From Motacilla alba alba (Eukaryota > Chordata > Aves > Passeriformes > Motacillidae), in the NCBI RefSeq assembly GCF_015832195.1, contig NC_052016.1, positions 29,905,129 to 29,969,128 on the forward strand: a DNA stretch of 64,000 nucleotides, in the 5' to 3' direction. Each line of letters starts with the position of its first letter. The stretch's first letter is position 1. This document shows, in pieces, positions 12,490 to 23,400 of the stretch. The position numbers were made by a program, and so were the translations under genes. The notes below the pieces were generated by a model. It had not been told where the DNA came from. It did not search any database and was given only the letters and a program-made list of their open reading frames with translations.

Positions 12490-13110
12490 ACCCTGAGGGC
12501 TCCACCCTACTCCATGGCCATTACCTGCCGGTAGCACAGTCCTGAGGGAAGCTGCCATGGCCTGGAAGGGAGGTGACAGCTCGTCCTCACCAGGTTGTGG
12601 AGACATCTCACCCTCACCAGGCTGTGGTGAGGGCTGGCTCTGCCCTCACCTGGCTCAGGGCCCCTGTCAGTCAGTCTGGGTCCCCTCTCCCTGAAGCACC
12701 TCTCAACTCCTGTGGTGGTTGTGTTTCCCTTACGCTCCAGTGTCAGCACCATTTCTGCATGGGGGCAGTCAGAAAACTCATTTACAACCTGCCCCTCCCA
12801 TTCCCAAAGGAGAGGCAAGGGTTGAAGAGAGCAGAAACTCCCCACAGGCCAATCAGCTGAGGAGCATTTATGGAAACACAATGCATTTGAGGTTTCTTGG
12901 GTTTTGGAGATAGAGATACGGCCCCGGGGCTTCGCTACTGCATGCCAGCCCGTGGTGCCCCTTGGAGAAGGATCTGGGCAATATTAGCTCGCACAGATGC
13001 CAATGGTGCTGGAAGGCCAAAAATGAAGGGAGCTGCGGGGCGGGGGTGCACTCCCCACTCAGCTGGAAAGAAAATGTCACATCATGTGAGGGAAGGCTGC
13101 TCCAGAACAC
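12490..13110. other. GC-rich island of unknown origin
   Basis: This 620-base block is clearly more GC-rich than the surrounding DNA. It contains two copies of CTCACCAGGYTGTGG (12,586-12,600 and 12,613-12,627, period 27). It also has a CCAAT pentamer at 12,849-12,853 and GGGGCGGGGG near 13,036. Both strands have 90-120-codon open frames, none recognisable, as expected of GC-rich DNA with few stops. It could be an old LTR or other repeat insertion, a weak CpG-poor promoter, or an unrecognised exon. I cannot choose between them. Confidence 0.4.
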
Positions 13111-13181
13111 ACTACAGGATGTTCAGGACCTTTCAGATTTCCACATCTGGAGGCAAAACTCAAACTGCTATAAGTTAAAGG

Positions 13182-13205
13182 AAAAAAAAAAAAAAAAAAA
13201 AAAAA
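13182..13205 (+). repeat. A24 homopolymer
   Basis: An uninterrupted run of 24 adenines. There is no AATAAA in the 30 bases upstream, so it is not clearly the tail of a retrocopy. Confidence 0.9.
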
Positions 13206-13378
13206 CCAAAGAGGAAAGTAAAATAAGGTCCATTGTGAAGTTAATATTCCTGGATCTTAAAATCCAAAAACCCACCTGCAAATATACTACTGTATATGGT
13301 ATCTAGTGTAATAGTAACCAGTCCTGTAGAGTTGAAATTCTGAACCCTCAGAACTCTCTCAAAAATACCAAACACTTG

Positions 13379-13412
13379 TGTGAGGAAAGAAATATCATGT
13401 GAGGAAAGAAAT
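13379..13412. repeat. Two-copy direct repeat, 19-bp spacing
   Basis: TGTGAGGAAAGAAAT occurs at 13,379-13,393 and again at 13,398-13,412. It is a perfect 15-base match with a 4-base spacer, a small tandem duplication. Confidence 0.85.
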
Positions 13413-13819
13413 TGATAAAACTACTGTACTCAACAGGCAGGGAGTTCAGAAGGCAAACAGCTGAATGGAACAGCTTCATCATTTCTTTACAATGTATTTT
13501 CCAGGCGCTGCTTTGTTCAGCACAAAGGTTTTTAAGGCTGAGTTAATTTGATCTGTATGTTACAGATCAAAAGCTAGCATGGTGAAGTCCTGACTCATGA
13601 TCAAGGGTTCGAGACAAACAAAATACAGCAGCTCCTGAACTTCAAGGCTTTTAAATTGTACACAGAGGAAAGCTGACTCCTGGACTCCTGCTCCAGTCAC
13701 TTTAACACAATCATGTTTACACAGATGATTGTATGTCTGGAAAGACCCATGCTACAAATGCTTCACCTCCCCTTCCTGGCTTCAGAAGCATCCAAGAACC
13801 TCACGCACAGCAGGTTAAT

Positions 13820-13900
13820 AAATTTATCCTTACAAGCACCCTGGCAGCATCACTCTCATTTTAGAGAAAATTGAGGCACAGAGAAAGTTGCTGGTGTAGC
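13820..13900 (-). repeat. MIR-like SINE relic
   Basis: CTCATTTTAGAGAAAATTGAGGCACAGAGAAAGTT on the + strand corresponds closely to the MIR reverse complement 'tcattttacagatgaggaaactgaggcacagagaggtt'. This is one of the better-preserved MIR matches in the window. Confidence 0.7.
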
Positions 13901-14104
13901 ATTTCAGGAGATTGCTTCTGGCCAGATTCTCAAGTGTCTTCCCATCATGATGGGAGCTAGATGGAGAGTTTGATTCCCATCTGAGCATCTCAGTGAGAAC
14001 CAGATTTTCACGAGTGATCAGCACCCAGTAGCTCTCACAATGACACATGCAGACAGATTTTCTAAAAAGTTTCTTTGATCATCTGTCCACTGCCTCAGTG
14101 GAGG

Positions 14105-14200
14105 CAGAGAGCTTTTGAAAAATCTGATCCTGTTTGTGGGTGCTGGGCACTTCTCAAAATTCTTCCTTAAGTGACCTGGCCAAGCATGCAGACTAAAATC
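14105..14200. repeat. Possible ancient amniote repeat
   Basis: AAAATCTGATCC, then GGGTGCTGGGCACTTCTCAAAAT, resembles a family common in birds and turtles with 'gggtgctgagcacttctgaaaatc'. I do not recall the family name with certainty. Match quality is modest. Confidence 0.3.
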
Positions 14201-15037
14201 TGAGCAGAACCATTTTGCCTAATCCCTACGCCAGTGATTAAACCACAAGTGTATTCTTCCATCTTCAGCAGAGAAAGAATAGACACTAGTTGGGGCAGCA
14301 ATCAAAATGCCAAACAGCCACCAGTATCCGTCCCTGCCAAGAAAAATGCCCGGATACTTGTGGGCAAACCAGACAGCCACATTTTTGGTACTTTCCTGAG
14401 AAAGAATTATTTCTACTAGCAGTGCCAGAGTCTGGCAACCTGGTTTATGCTCTTTCCAGATGTACCTCTTTCTTTCTGGGCTAAAACCTTTGTGAACATG
14501 CCCCCGTAACAGGCACACCCTCCCCACTCTTCAGAAAAAACAGCAGCAATCCAAATACTGTCCTGTCTCCACTATTCTCAGAAAGCCAGACACGCTTGGG
14601 CAAGACAACCCTATTTTGTGTAATGATATTAAGCAGTGATCGTGTCAGTGAAGATTTTTGTTTTCATTGAATATTTCATTCATTTTGAACATAAGCAACC
14701 ACTGGGATGCAGAGAAGGAAACACATGCTATTCTTGGCCAGACTACCTCTGTGGGAAGCAGCAGCCTCCTTAAAGCAGCCTCTGTACACTCTATGATTTA
14801 GCTACATTTATGATTGTCCTGAACCTCAAGCAAGGACCTGAGTACCTGAAAGTGTAAATGTGTGCAAAACCCCCAAGCCCCAGCGTGGATCCCTTATTTT
14901 ATAACCTGTTTGTGTGGAGCCCATTTGCAAATGACAATTTTGAAAGCCATGAGCTAATGGCTAACTTAAAGCAACTTCTTCAGACTGACTATGTTCATTC
15001 AGCTGCCAATTGAGATGCTGCTCTCTGTGTTGCTCAG

Positions 15038-15142
15038 CAGCAGCTTGTTGGACTGTCTGTCGCAGGACTCCATGTCAGAATCCAGTTTTCATTAAATGTT
15101 CTCTGTCTTGCCTCTGTCTCCAGCTTTCAGACTACCTCCCAG
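15038..15142 (+). other. Candidate internal exon (105 nt, open in one frame)
   Basis: The acceptor is a pyrimidine-rich stretch ending TTGCTCAG at 15,037. The donor is near-perfect, CCCAG|GTAAGTAT at 15,143. The segment is exactly 35 codons with no stop in frame 1. The translation is a mildly hydrophobic peptide I do not recognise. Inside it are two further acceptors: GTCGCAG, and CTCTGTCTCCAG, which would leave a 19-nt micro-exon at 15,124-15,142. It could be an alternatively spliced 5' UTR or coding exon of the unit that starts at 3.6 kb, or a decoy. The donor is among the strongest in the window. Confidence 0.35.
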
Positions 15143-15391
15143 GTAAGTATTTGACCAGTCAGGCAATATGAAGATAAGGCACCCATCACTAGTATGCTTT
15201 AAGGGAGCACAGATATCACATGGTAACTATTGAATGAAAATGTTTACAGAAAAATAGTTTGTTAAACAGCTCAGATTAAGTTGTTGCTGAATGTTGAGCT
15301 CAAGCTTCAAGCTGTATAAGCCAAAAATACACAGCTGTATCTTTTCTAGCTGCAGCTAAAACCAGCAAAGTGTACTGGAAAAACCTTTTTT

Positions 15392-15408
15392 GGGGGCGGG
15401 GGGGAGGG
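15392..15408 (+). other. G-quadruplex-capable run
   Basis: G5-C-G7-A-G3 can supply four GGG runs with 1-base loops on the + strand. It lies 250 bases downstream of the candidate exon donor. Confidence 0.5.
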
Positions 15409-15624
15409 AGATACTCTGGTAACAGAGGATTACATCTAGAAGCAAGTGTGAACATTTTTCTGCTTTGCTGGTTCTGTACCTGCAATAGCAAACAACTTAA
15501 GTGGTGATTGTGGTTTGTACTTTGTTGAATGGCTGCTTTCACCTGATTCTGATATCTGCTGCAGTAATTATTGCAACAGCTCTTGTCAGAAGCTGACTTC
15601 AGAGCACTGCCCCAGTCTAATAAT

Positions 15625-15720
15625 ACAGCTTAAGCTTTACAAACAGAAAAAGTGAGGCAGGAAGGGATGAGCTCATGAAGCACATTTATGCAGGCAGTTA
15701 ATGGCACATGCTTTGATGTA
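15625..15720 (-). repeat. MIR-like SINE relic
   Basis: TTTACAAACAGAAAAAGTGAGGCAGGAAGGGATGAG, then CAGGCAGTTAATGGCACA, follows the order of the MIR reverse complement ('tttacagatggggaaactgaggca...gtaagtggcaga'). It is diverged. Confidence 0.55.
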
Positions 15721-18411
15721 TGTTGTGACCTAAAAGGTTAGAGGGAATGTCACGAAGGAACTTGGTTTATGATTAGTTGTATTGTGGGCCTTAGAGTTTT
15801 GTTAGTAAATTCATCACTACAACTTTTCACTTCTTCCATCTTGTAGATATTTGTTTGTTTTAAATTCTCTTTTCCTGTCCAAGAGAAACCAAAGCATTTC
15901 AGTGAAAAAGCTGGGGTCACCTGAGGGCCAGGTCAACAAGTCTGTCTTGGGTGTCACCTCCTGTAACCTCATAATCTAGCAACAGTTCAAAGGAAAGTCT
16001 TAGTTCACAGAGCAGTGAGGTAATCAGGACACAGCCAGCTGGTAAAGGACTGGGAGATGTGGTGTTGGAGCAGAGGTACCAGAAAGGACCCGTGAAAAAG
16101 CCTGGCAGGTTTGATAGTCCAGCCTGATGTGCCTTTGGAGCAAGAGCAAACAGGAATTCCACTGGTGATAGGGAAGGATGCTGACAGTAAGCAAGGTTGA
16201 TAGGCAAAAGATGGACCCTTCTGTGCAGTTGGCTTACTCTGGAGTCCAGGTCTTGGGACAGTACTGCTGTTCCATTTTGCTTTTCGAGCTATATACGTCA
16301 GCACTGACTTTTTCTCCTGGTCTTAAATGTAATTTGTGGCTTACATCTTTTGTATTAAGAAGATTGCACAGAGACTTAAAGGTAGGATAATCAACTCCAG
16401 ATAATCAGTCTCATTATGAGAGGCTGTTACTCTGGGAAGTCTGTGTTTCTGTCAGAATTTGTCAAGAAATGCACTCCAAGAATTGGGAAACATTTCCTTT
16501 TACTACTAATGCTTGCGTTTCCACGAGGAAGCTGTCATTTTGAATTTACATATTCTGAGAAAATGTTTTGCTTATAAATTCCTGCTTATTCCTTTGGGAA
16601 ATAATGGGAATTTCTTATTGAATATAATCACTTAGAATTAGAAGAAAATTCACTGCCGGGAGAGTACAGTCAGCATTTCCCAAATCATTCTTCTCTCTGT
16701 GCCCATGCAAACAATCACTTGAAATCACTGCCTGACACAGGACTTGTAAGAACCCAAGTCCCATTTTTAACCCAGACAGGAGAAATTTGTACTTCAGGAA
16801 ACTACAAAAGGCAGCCTCCCTAAACTGAGTAGTTTTCCAGCCTTTACAGATTCACTCATGACAAAGCAAAACAGCCTCCTGACTGAGTTTACACAGCTAA
16901 ATAAATAACATTTTAAGTGTTTAAATGTCATTGTGAAAGTGAAAAGATGAATTGTGCTGTATATGATCTCTACAAAACCAGAAGTAGTTACATTATAAAT
17001 AAACAGAGTCTGCATGGTGTTAGGGACATAGGAAATTCCATTCAGTAACAGACAAATGGCACATCTTGTCTGCTATCCTGCATCTGGCACAGGCCTATAA
17101 CAGATGCTTAAAATACTTGGCTCCCTTGATCTCCCCTGTTCCACCTGCCACCAACATTATAAATCACAGTTTTCCTAACTTCTGGTGAAAGTCCCTGCCC
17201 TGCCCTTCCCTGGTGGAAGCAAGGGCCAAGGGAATATATTTGCCCTGTGTGATCCTTATTGCACTGTTTGGTACCGATTTTGCCCAAACTGTGGTTCTGA
17301 CTGGTGCAGAACATGTAAGGCATTGCTGCCTGTGTTGCCCATGTAGCCAAACAAAGCAGCTCGTAGGTGAGGACTGTGCTTGGCTCCAGGGAAAGTGGGG
17401 AGGGAACCCCTTCTCATCCTTGTTTGCACACAGGAGGCCAGCACAGCTACCACTGGCCTGGTACTAATCAGCTGCCCTCTTTCTAACAAGGCACTGCCTC
17501 CTAATTGCACCCTATTGCTCAATGACATTTATATCCTGGTGTTGCTTTCTTAGTAACTTTGGAAGTTTAATGCATGATGACTAAAAATTAAATTCGTTTA
17601 TTGTCTATCAAGGAGAGTTCACTTTTGTCCTTATTCCAAAGTTTATCAAACATGGTTCATCTACCCAGTGGGCCACTTAATGCAGGTTCCCCTCTTCAGG
17701 TGACTTGTGCTTGTAGCCATTGTCTCCAGTGTGACATGCCTGTATCCAACAAAACTGACTGTGACATTCTCCCGTACTAGAAATGTTATTTGCCACAGAT
17801 GATCTCCTTCATAACCAACAATTAATTCAATAATACAGTTCATTAAAGGCCTCTAAAACAGACAAATGAAAAATCAAAACATTACAATTGAAAAAGTTAG
17901 AAGTTTTAAAACCCTATATATGTTAATTGCATTAAAGCCTCTCTGTATTCCCATGTGAAATATAATAGACTATTAAAAAGGCTAAAGAGAACTTGTGACT
18001 ATAGGTAGAGGAACCAGCTAGGAAAAAAAAATGCATTAAAGGAAAAAAATTGTGCCACTCAGTTTGAGCATATTGTCTCTACAGTTGCTAAACGCTCCTT
18101 TTAGAGACTGACCTAATAAATCTTTACATATTAATAAGGGAAAACTCAATCCTGATGGTGTGTAAGGGCTGTTGGATACAGTTTCATATGTCAGTTTTCT
18201 CCATGCTCAAGGATTTTCTGATTTTGGTTCCGTCCTACTGAATATAACATTCAGTGTCAAAGGTCTGAATATAAGAGCAGACCTTTGATCTAGTTACCCC
18301 AAATTTTGTACGAAGGACAAAATCCACAAGGGACAAGACTTGGCCATATCAATCTTCTTGAAAGAGTGGATATTTTATAGCTGCTGCAGTACCTAGTCGA
18401 AGTTTGCATCC
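15721..18411. other. Noncoding sequence with a moderately GC-rich patch
   Basis: No gene is recognised. The interval 17,110-17,500 is GC-richer than its flanks and has open frames of about 80-90 codons on both strands, none recognisable. The rest is AT-rich and unique. Confidence 0.45.
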
Positions 18412-18462
18412 TTTAACTTATTCCAAATTGATATTAACAGGAGCTCTGTGACTTTCTGTACT
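18412..18462 (+). repeat. Dispersed duplicate, copy 1 (short form)
   Basis: This 51-base segment is repeated at 20,337-20,409. The last 30 bases, from ATTAACAGGAGCTCTGTGAC onward to CTGTACT, are identical. The first 20 bases differ by two substitutions. It lacks a 22-base internal segment present in copy 2. It does not match any family I recognise. Confidence 0.8.
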
Positions 18463-19859
18463 TCTTTCCTGTTTCACAAGAGCAATGACTTTCAGAATAT
18501 TCATCTTATTCCAGTCAGGAACAGTTGTAGAGGTTTTTCAAGGCAGACAAATGAGTCAGCCACTTGTTCCAAATAAATGAAACTGGTGTTCCAAGTTTCG
18601 TAGACAGCTTTAAAAACTACATACAGAAATTCAGCTGCTTAATCTATTATGTTCTACATCTCACATTTAAGAGGACACAAAATCACTTGCATTTTTTTCC
18701 AGATGTAGGCTGTCCACAGCCACCTCATTTTGTCTCTGCTTTTAACACACACACTGGCCACCATGCTCATGCCATTTCTAAGAACACGGGTATCACTCTT
18801 CAGAGCAAAGAGAAACTGCTGAGGTTCCCAGACTGCCATAGATATCCTAAATAATAGTGAACCATATGTCCTAATATCTGTGATTGTATTAGCCCGCTGG
18901 TTTAACAAGGATGTTAATATTTTGCTTTCTGAGGAGAAATGTTGTAAACCTCAATTAATATATTCATTACAAAAAGGGCATGAATTACAGCTTTAACTGT
19001 GCAGTAAAACAGAACATCTGCATGAATAAATAATTATAAGGAGATATCTAAAACTATAAAAATAACTTCTTTACTGCAAACCTTGCCTTAACAAGAAACA
19101 TAACTCCTTCTTCCCTCAAGAAATCTGAATACACTGACTCATGTCTTTGTTTAAGTGTCGAGGTAAATTTGTTCTTTTATAACATGTAGTAGTTTAGCTT
19201 TGAACTTCTGAGTTTTGGAAAAGGCAGAGTGGAAAAATGTTTTCATAGGAGAGGAGTGCACATTCCAGAGCTGTCGACTGTTACTCGTTTATGAGGCAGG
19301 GGAAAAACTACTTTGGTTTTAGGCTTTGGTTGATGCAATTTGTTGTCTGGTATTTTGTGATAAACCAGAGCTTACACTGTACACTGAAGTATTTCCTTTT
19401 TCTCTCTCATCTTTCCAGCTTTTGGTTGTTTAAAATTCTGACCAAGCTTGAAACTGTCTGCTGTTGAGGAGAGAAAAAGTAGTTGTGTACTACTAGAAAG
19501 AATGATTCTTTATAATATACAAAGTTGTCCAGTGAGAAAATAACACAGTTTTCTGTGAATTACAGAACTGCACCAAAACATAGTGGAGGAACGCAGATGA
19601 TATTACCCATAAAAACAGAACAAACCAAAATATGAGCCATTCATGGTGCCTTTGTAACCTGAGCAACAGTTTTAAACACAATTTTCCCTGGCTGTTTCAT
19701 GTTTATTTCATGTATTAATGTCTGGTTATGTCAAAAATTTTGAAATAAGAGAATAAAATAAACTCTCAGTGGCTTATTTGTTCAAGTCAAAAATATCTTT
19801 TTGCTCTCCTGCCTTTTTGAAGGCTATTAACAAACATTCTTTCTTCCTTCTCTTTCTAG

Positions 19860-19986
19860 AAAAGAAAATGCAGATTGTCAGAATCCTTCAAATTTGATAC
19901 TCAGCACTGTTATGATCTCTTCATTACTGGATGTGGCATCTGGATATCAGAATTGATATAGTGAAGTACTCCTCTATTAAACTGAG
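19860..19986 (+). other. Candidate noncoding exon (127 nt)
   Basis: A strong acceptor is present: branch-point-like CTATTAAC at about 19,824, then a long CT tract ending TTTCTAG at 19,859. A weaker donor, ACTGAG|GTAATT, lies at 19,987. An ATG near the start (19,868) reads only ten codons before a stop, and all frames close. It would be untranslated, either a UTR or lncRNA exon. It may not be used. Confidence 0.25.
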
Positions 19987-20336
19987 GTAATTTTCTGACA
20001 TAATTAATGAAAAAGTCTAATGCTGAAACAATGCTGTTAACATGCCTAAGTCCCATTTCCTAAGAAAAACTGTTGCCATCAAAAAGGATCTATCTTGTCA
20101 AAAATCTTCAGATGATGTAGGCACAGTGTGTTACAGGTACATGCAGCTGAGGATGCAGACAAGAAGGCACTCAGCTGCAGAATTGTAGTAAAAAAATACA
20201 ACCTAAGCAGGTGGCTCTGAGGCTTGCCCATAAGCATGCAGAGATATAATTAACTTCAGAACCAAGTTATGTAAAGAAGATTTTCAGAAAGTATCTTTTC
20301 CTTTCCTGGCACACCAGTAATCAAGATACTGTCAGT

Positions 20337-20409
20337 TTTAACATATTCCAAACTGATATCTCATTCGATGAGGTTTGGTATTAACAGGAGCTCTGTGACT
20401 TTCTGTACT
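20337..20409 (+). repeat. Dispersed duplicate, copy 2 (long form)
   Basis: This is the 73-base partner of 18,412-18,462, in the same orientation and about 1.9 kb away. The extra 22 bases (about 20,360-20,381) are flanked by TAT on both sides. That fits slippage deletion in copy 1 or insertion in copy 2. The two copies may be a young local duplication or two copies of an unlisted repeat. Confidence 0.8.
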
Positions 20410-23400
20410 AATACATAGGGTACTAATAGTTCTGTATCCTAATAGCATTGCACAACATTCATAGTATATTAACATGAATCCTGAAGAATTAAATGGGTTG
20501 TCATAAGATCACCACTCCAGACAAAAGGAAATAAAATGCAGAGCTAGGAGCACAGAAAGATCAGCTAGAGGATAGATATATCTAACAAAGCGGCTCAGGC
20601 TCCATGTTTGCTTTCAAAATACTGAAATTCCAGTAAAAAACAGTAACCAACATGGAACATAGTTATTTGAGGTCATTTAAAGCCTGTCTATTAAGCAAAT
20701 GATACTCCAGTTTTATTTTTTTTCCAAGGCTTCATATTTCTTATATATTTTCAGCAATTTTTGTCCTGTCTGTCTCCTAAACCAGCACTTAGGACTGCTG
20801 AGAAATTGTTTGCTTAAAGCCAGAACTCTGATTTCAATACCTTTCTGTTATTAATATTTCTGTTACTAATATTCCTTAAGTTACATTTCAGCTTCCAATC
20901 AATGTTTGCTGCACCAGTTTCTCTTTTGATGTGAGTCCACTGTACAGTACCTTGGATCTCAGCTAGAATGCACACCATGTCATATGAACAGTAAAAAACA
21001 ATATAGCTCAACTTCCCCAAAGTAGGTTGAATCAAGAGTTTTAAGGATAATCAAAACCATATTTTTACCAGCAAGCAGAGCCAGTAAGTCATTCAAGCTA
21101 TACAAATATATTTATTTCCACATTGCACTTCATTAGAAAAAGAATCTCACACCCAGGAACACAAAAATTCAGAATATTGAATAACTGTGGATCAAAAAAA
21201 ATGGAAGAATACGAGGGTCTTTGCATGAGAAGTGCATCATAAAAGGGATTCCATTAAAACAAGGTGATTCCTCAGACTTTGTGTAAAATTTTTTGTGCCT
21301 TTCTTAGCAGACATTGGAAAATTTGAAGGACTTTGTACAGAGCATTATTACTTACAGAAGAATTTATTACTTGTATTCTTTAGGTGAAACTTAGGTATGA
21401 ATTGATATACAAATACATGCAAGTATGGAAGTGCATGTATGTTTCCAGCAAAGCCTGTCGCTGAATACTTAAGACCACCTGATAGTCTGTGGTAATGTCA
21501 ATAGATAGGTGCCAGTTAATTTGATATCTTATGTCTGCAAGTTATTCTACATGTGAGAATACATCTGTGTAAATGCAACAGTATGTTTCTTCTAAATGTT
21601 TATGTGCAAGTCTTTACAGTGCTTGTTTCTAGACCAAATCTGAATTTGGACTGAATTTTGAGAGCAGAATCTATGTATTTGTACAGTTTCTTTCATGTTT
21701 ATTTTTATTTTAAATACTGGCTTTCTTTTCACTGCTAACTACAAAGACTGATTTATCAATACAAGTGGAAGTTACCTGAATAGCGGCCAACATAGAACAA
21801 AGTCAATAGCAGCAGTTCATGGCCTTCTTTAGTTTGTTGTGGTTTTTTTAATGCTCAGAGCTCATACAGGCAAGAAACTATTTCCTATACTGGAGATGGA
21901 AATACTGCTCAACCCCTTGTAGAATAGAAAGCTAAGAAATTAAATTTAAATTATTTAGTCAAAAATAAACACTTTCCTTATCTCAGAAAGGTAGCACTGC
22001 CCAATTCAGCCAACTTGTGGCTACCTGAAAAAATGAATAATTTTATCACCTATGCCTGAAATCACATATTTTTAAGTTGTTCTAACCACAGTGTAGGCAT
22101 AGCTTAACTGAATGATCTCACCTTGCAGAATTATTTCCCACATTCCTTTGTTACTCCAATAATGTAAAAAAATTCAGGAACTGGAAAGTCATATGATCCA
22201 TAGAAAAGAGAATATTGTGGTTTCTAAGAAAAATATTTATTACCAAGTAAGCTTTTTTGATTTATTAAATGATAGCTTCCCATCATAGTGGTTTTTGATA
22301 TGGTGTTTGAAACCACAATGATTGTGCAAAGCCAGCACCTTATTTGTTTAAAGGCACTCGTGTTTTTCTTAATAGAAGTATCAGTTCATGACAATGCCAG
22401 GTTCATAGAAGCTCGTCCAGGAATAAATTTTTGACAAATTATTTTTTTCCTTGAGTGTCCATTAAGCCAGGGCAGGCACGGTGTCCCAGTGCTAGTCTTC
22501 TAACATTAGATTTATAGAATGTTATAATTAACAACAGGTGATGGGCAGCACTATGTGCACAGCAAGCAACGTGAAAAGACTGGCAGCTAATAGCCACTTG
22601 TGAATCATCAAAGCTTTTCCCTGGATAAACTCAGTAGTAAACCTGATAGGTCTTCTGGCAGTTGTTTTGGGTTGGGTTTTTTGTTTGGTTTGGTTTGTTT
22701 GCTTAGGTTGTTCTTTTATTCCAACACCACCCTTGATCTTTTTTCGTATCAAAGATTAGGGACCATCTGTCTGTTTTTACAGTGGTGGAGCTTTTCCACT
22801 TCTGTGTTTACTATCTATAAAGAGACAAATTATGCTTCCCTACTCACAGAGTACTTCTTAGAGGATTACAGACAAGTCTACGCAAAATTTTGAAACTATG
22901 CAGATTTTTAAGAGACACTTGTGTCTCTATTATTCCAGCTCTTTCCAACTTGTGTTCTGTACAAATAACAGGGAAAAAAAAGGTTCAAAACACATACAAC
23001 CTCCACTGGAATTTTAAGCAAAGCTGTTCTTCAGCTTAGGGCTAAAAATAAGGAAGAAAGACACTGAAACACATGAACTGGCAAAACAAAAATATGTCCC
23101 AAATGAATTTTCCTTTACATTGCTAAACAAATACCTTTTTTCTTCTTGAGTTCTGGGAATATAAACAAGGCAAGGTATGTTGGAAAAGGCAATGACTTTG
23201 TTTAACCAAGTGAAGGACACGCATCCCAAATCTACCAACAGATCTAACTTTTATGTATAATTCTCAATGTACTAACCTGATGTGACCATGTTACTCATGA
23301 GTTAATTATATGTTGTAACATATTGATTGCAACACAGGAGTACTTTATTTTAATTAGAAAAACACATCTGTTTTGGATAGTCTACTGTATATTCTTATGG

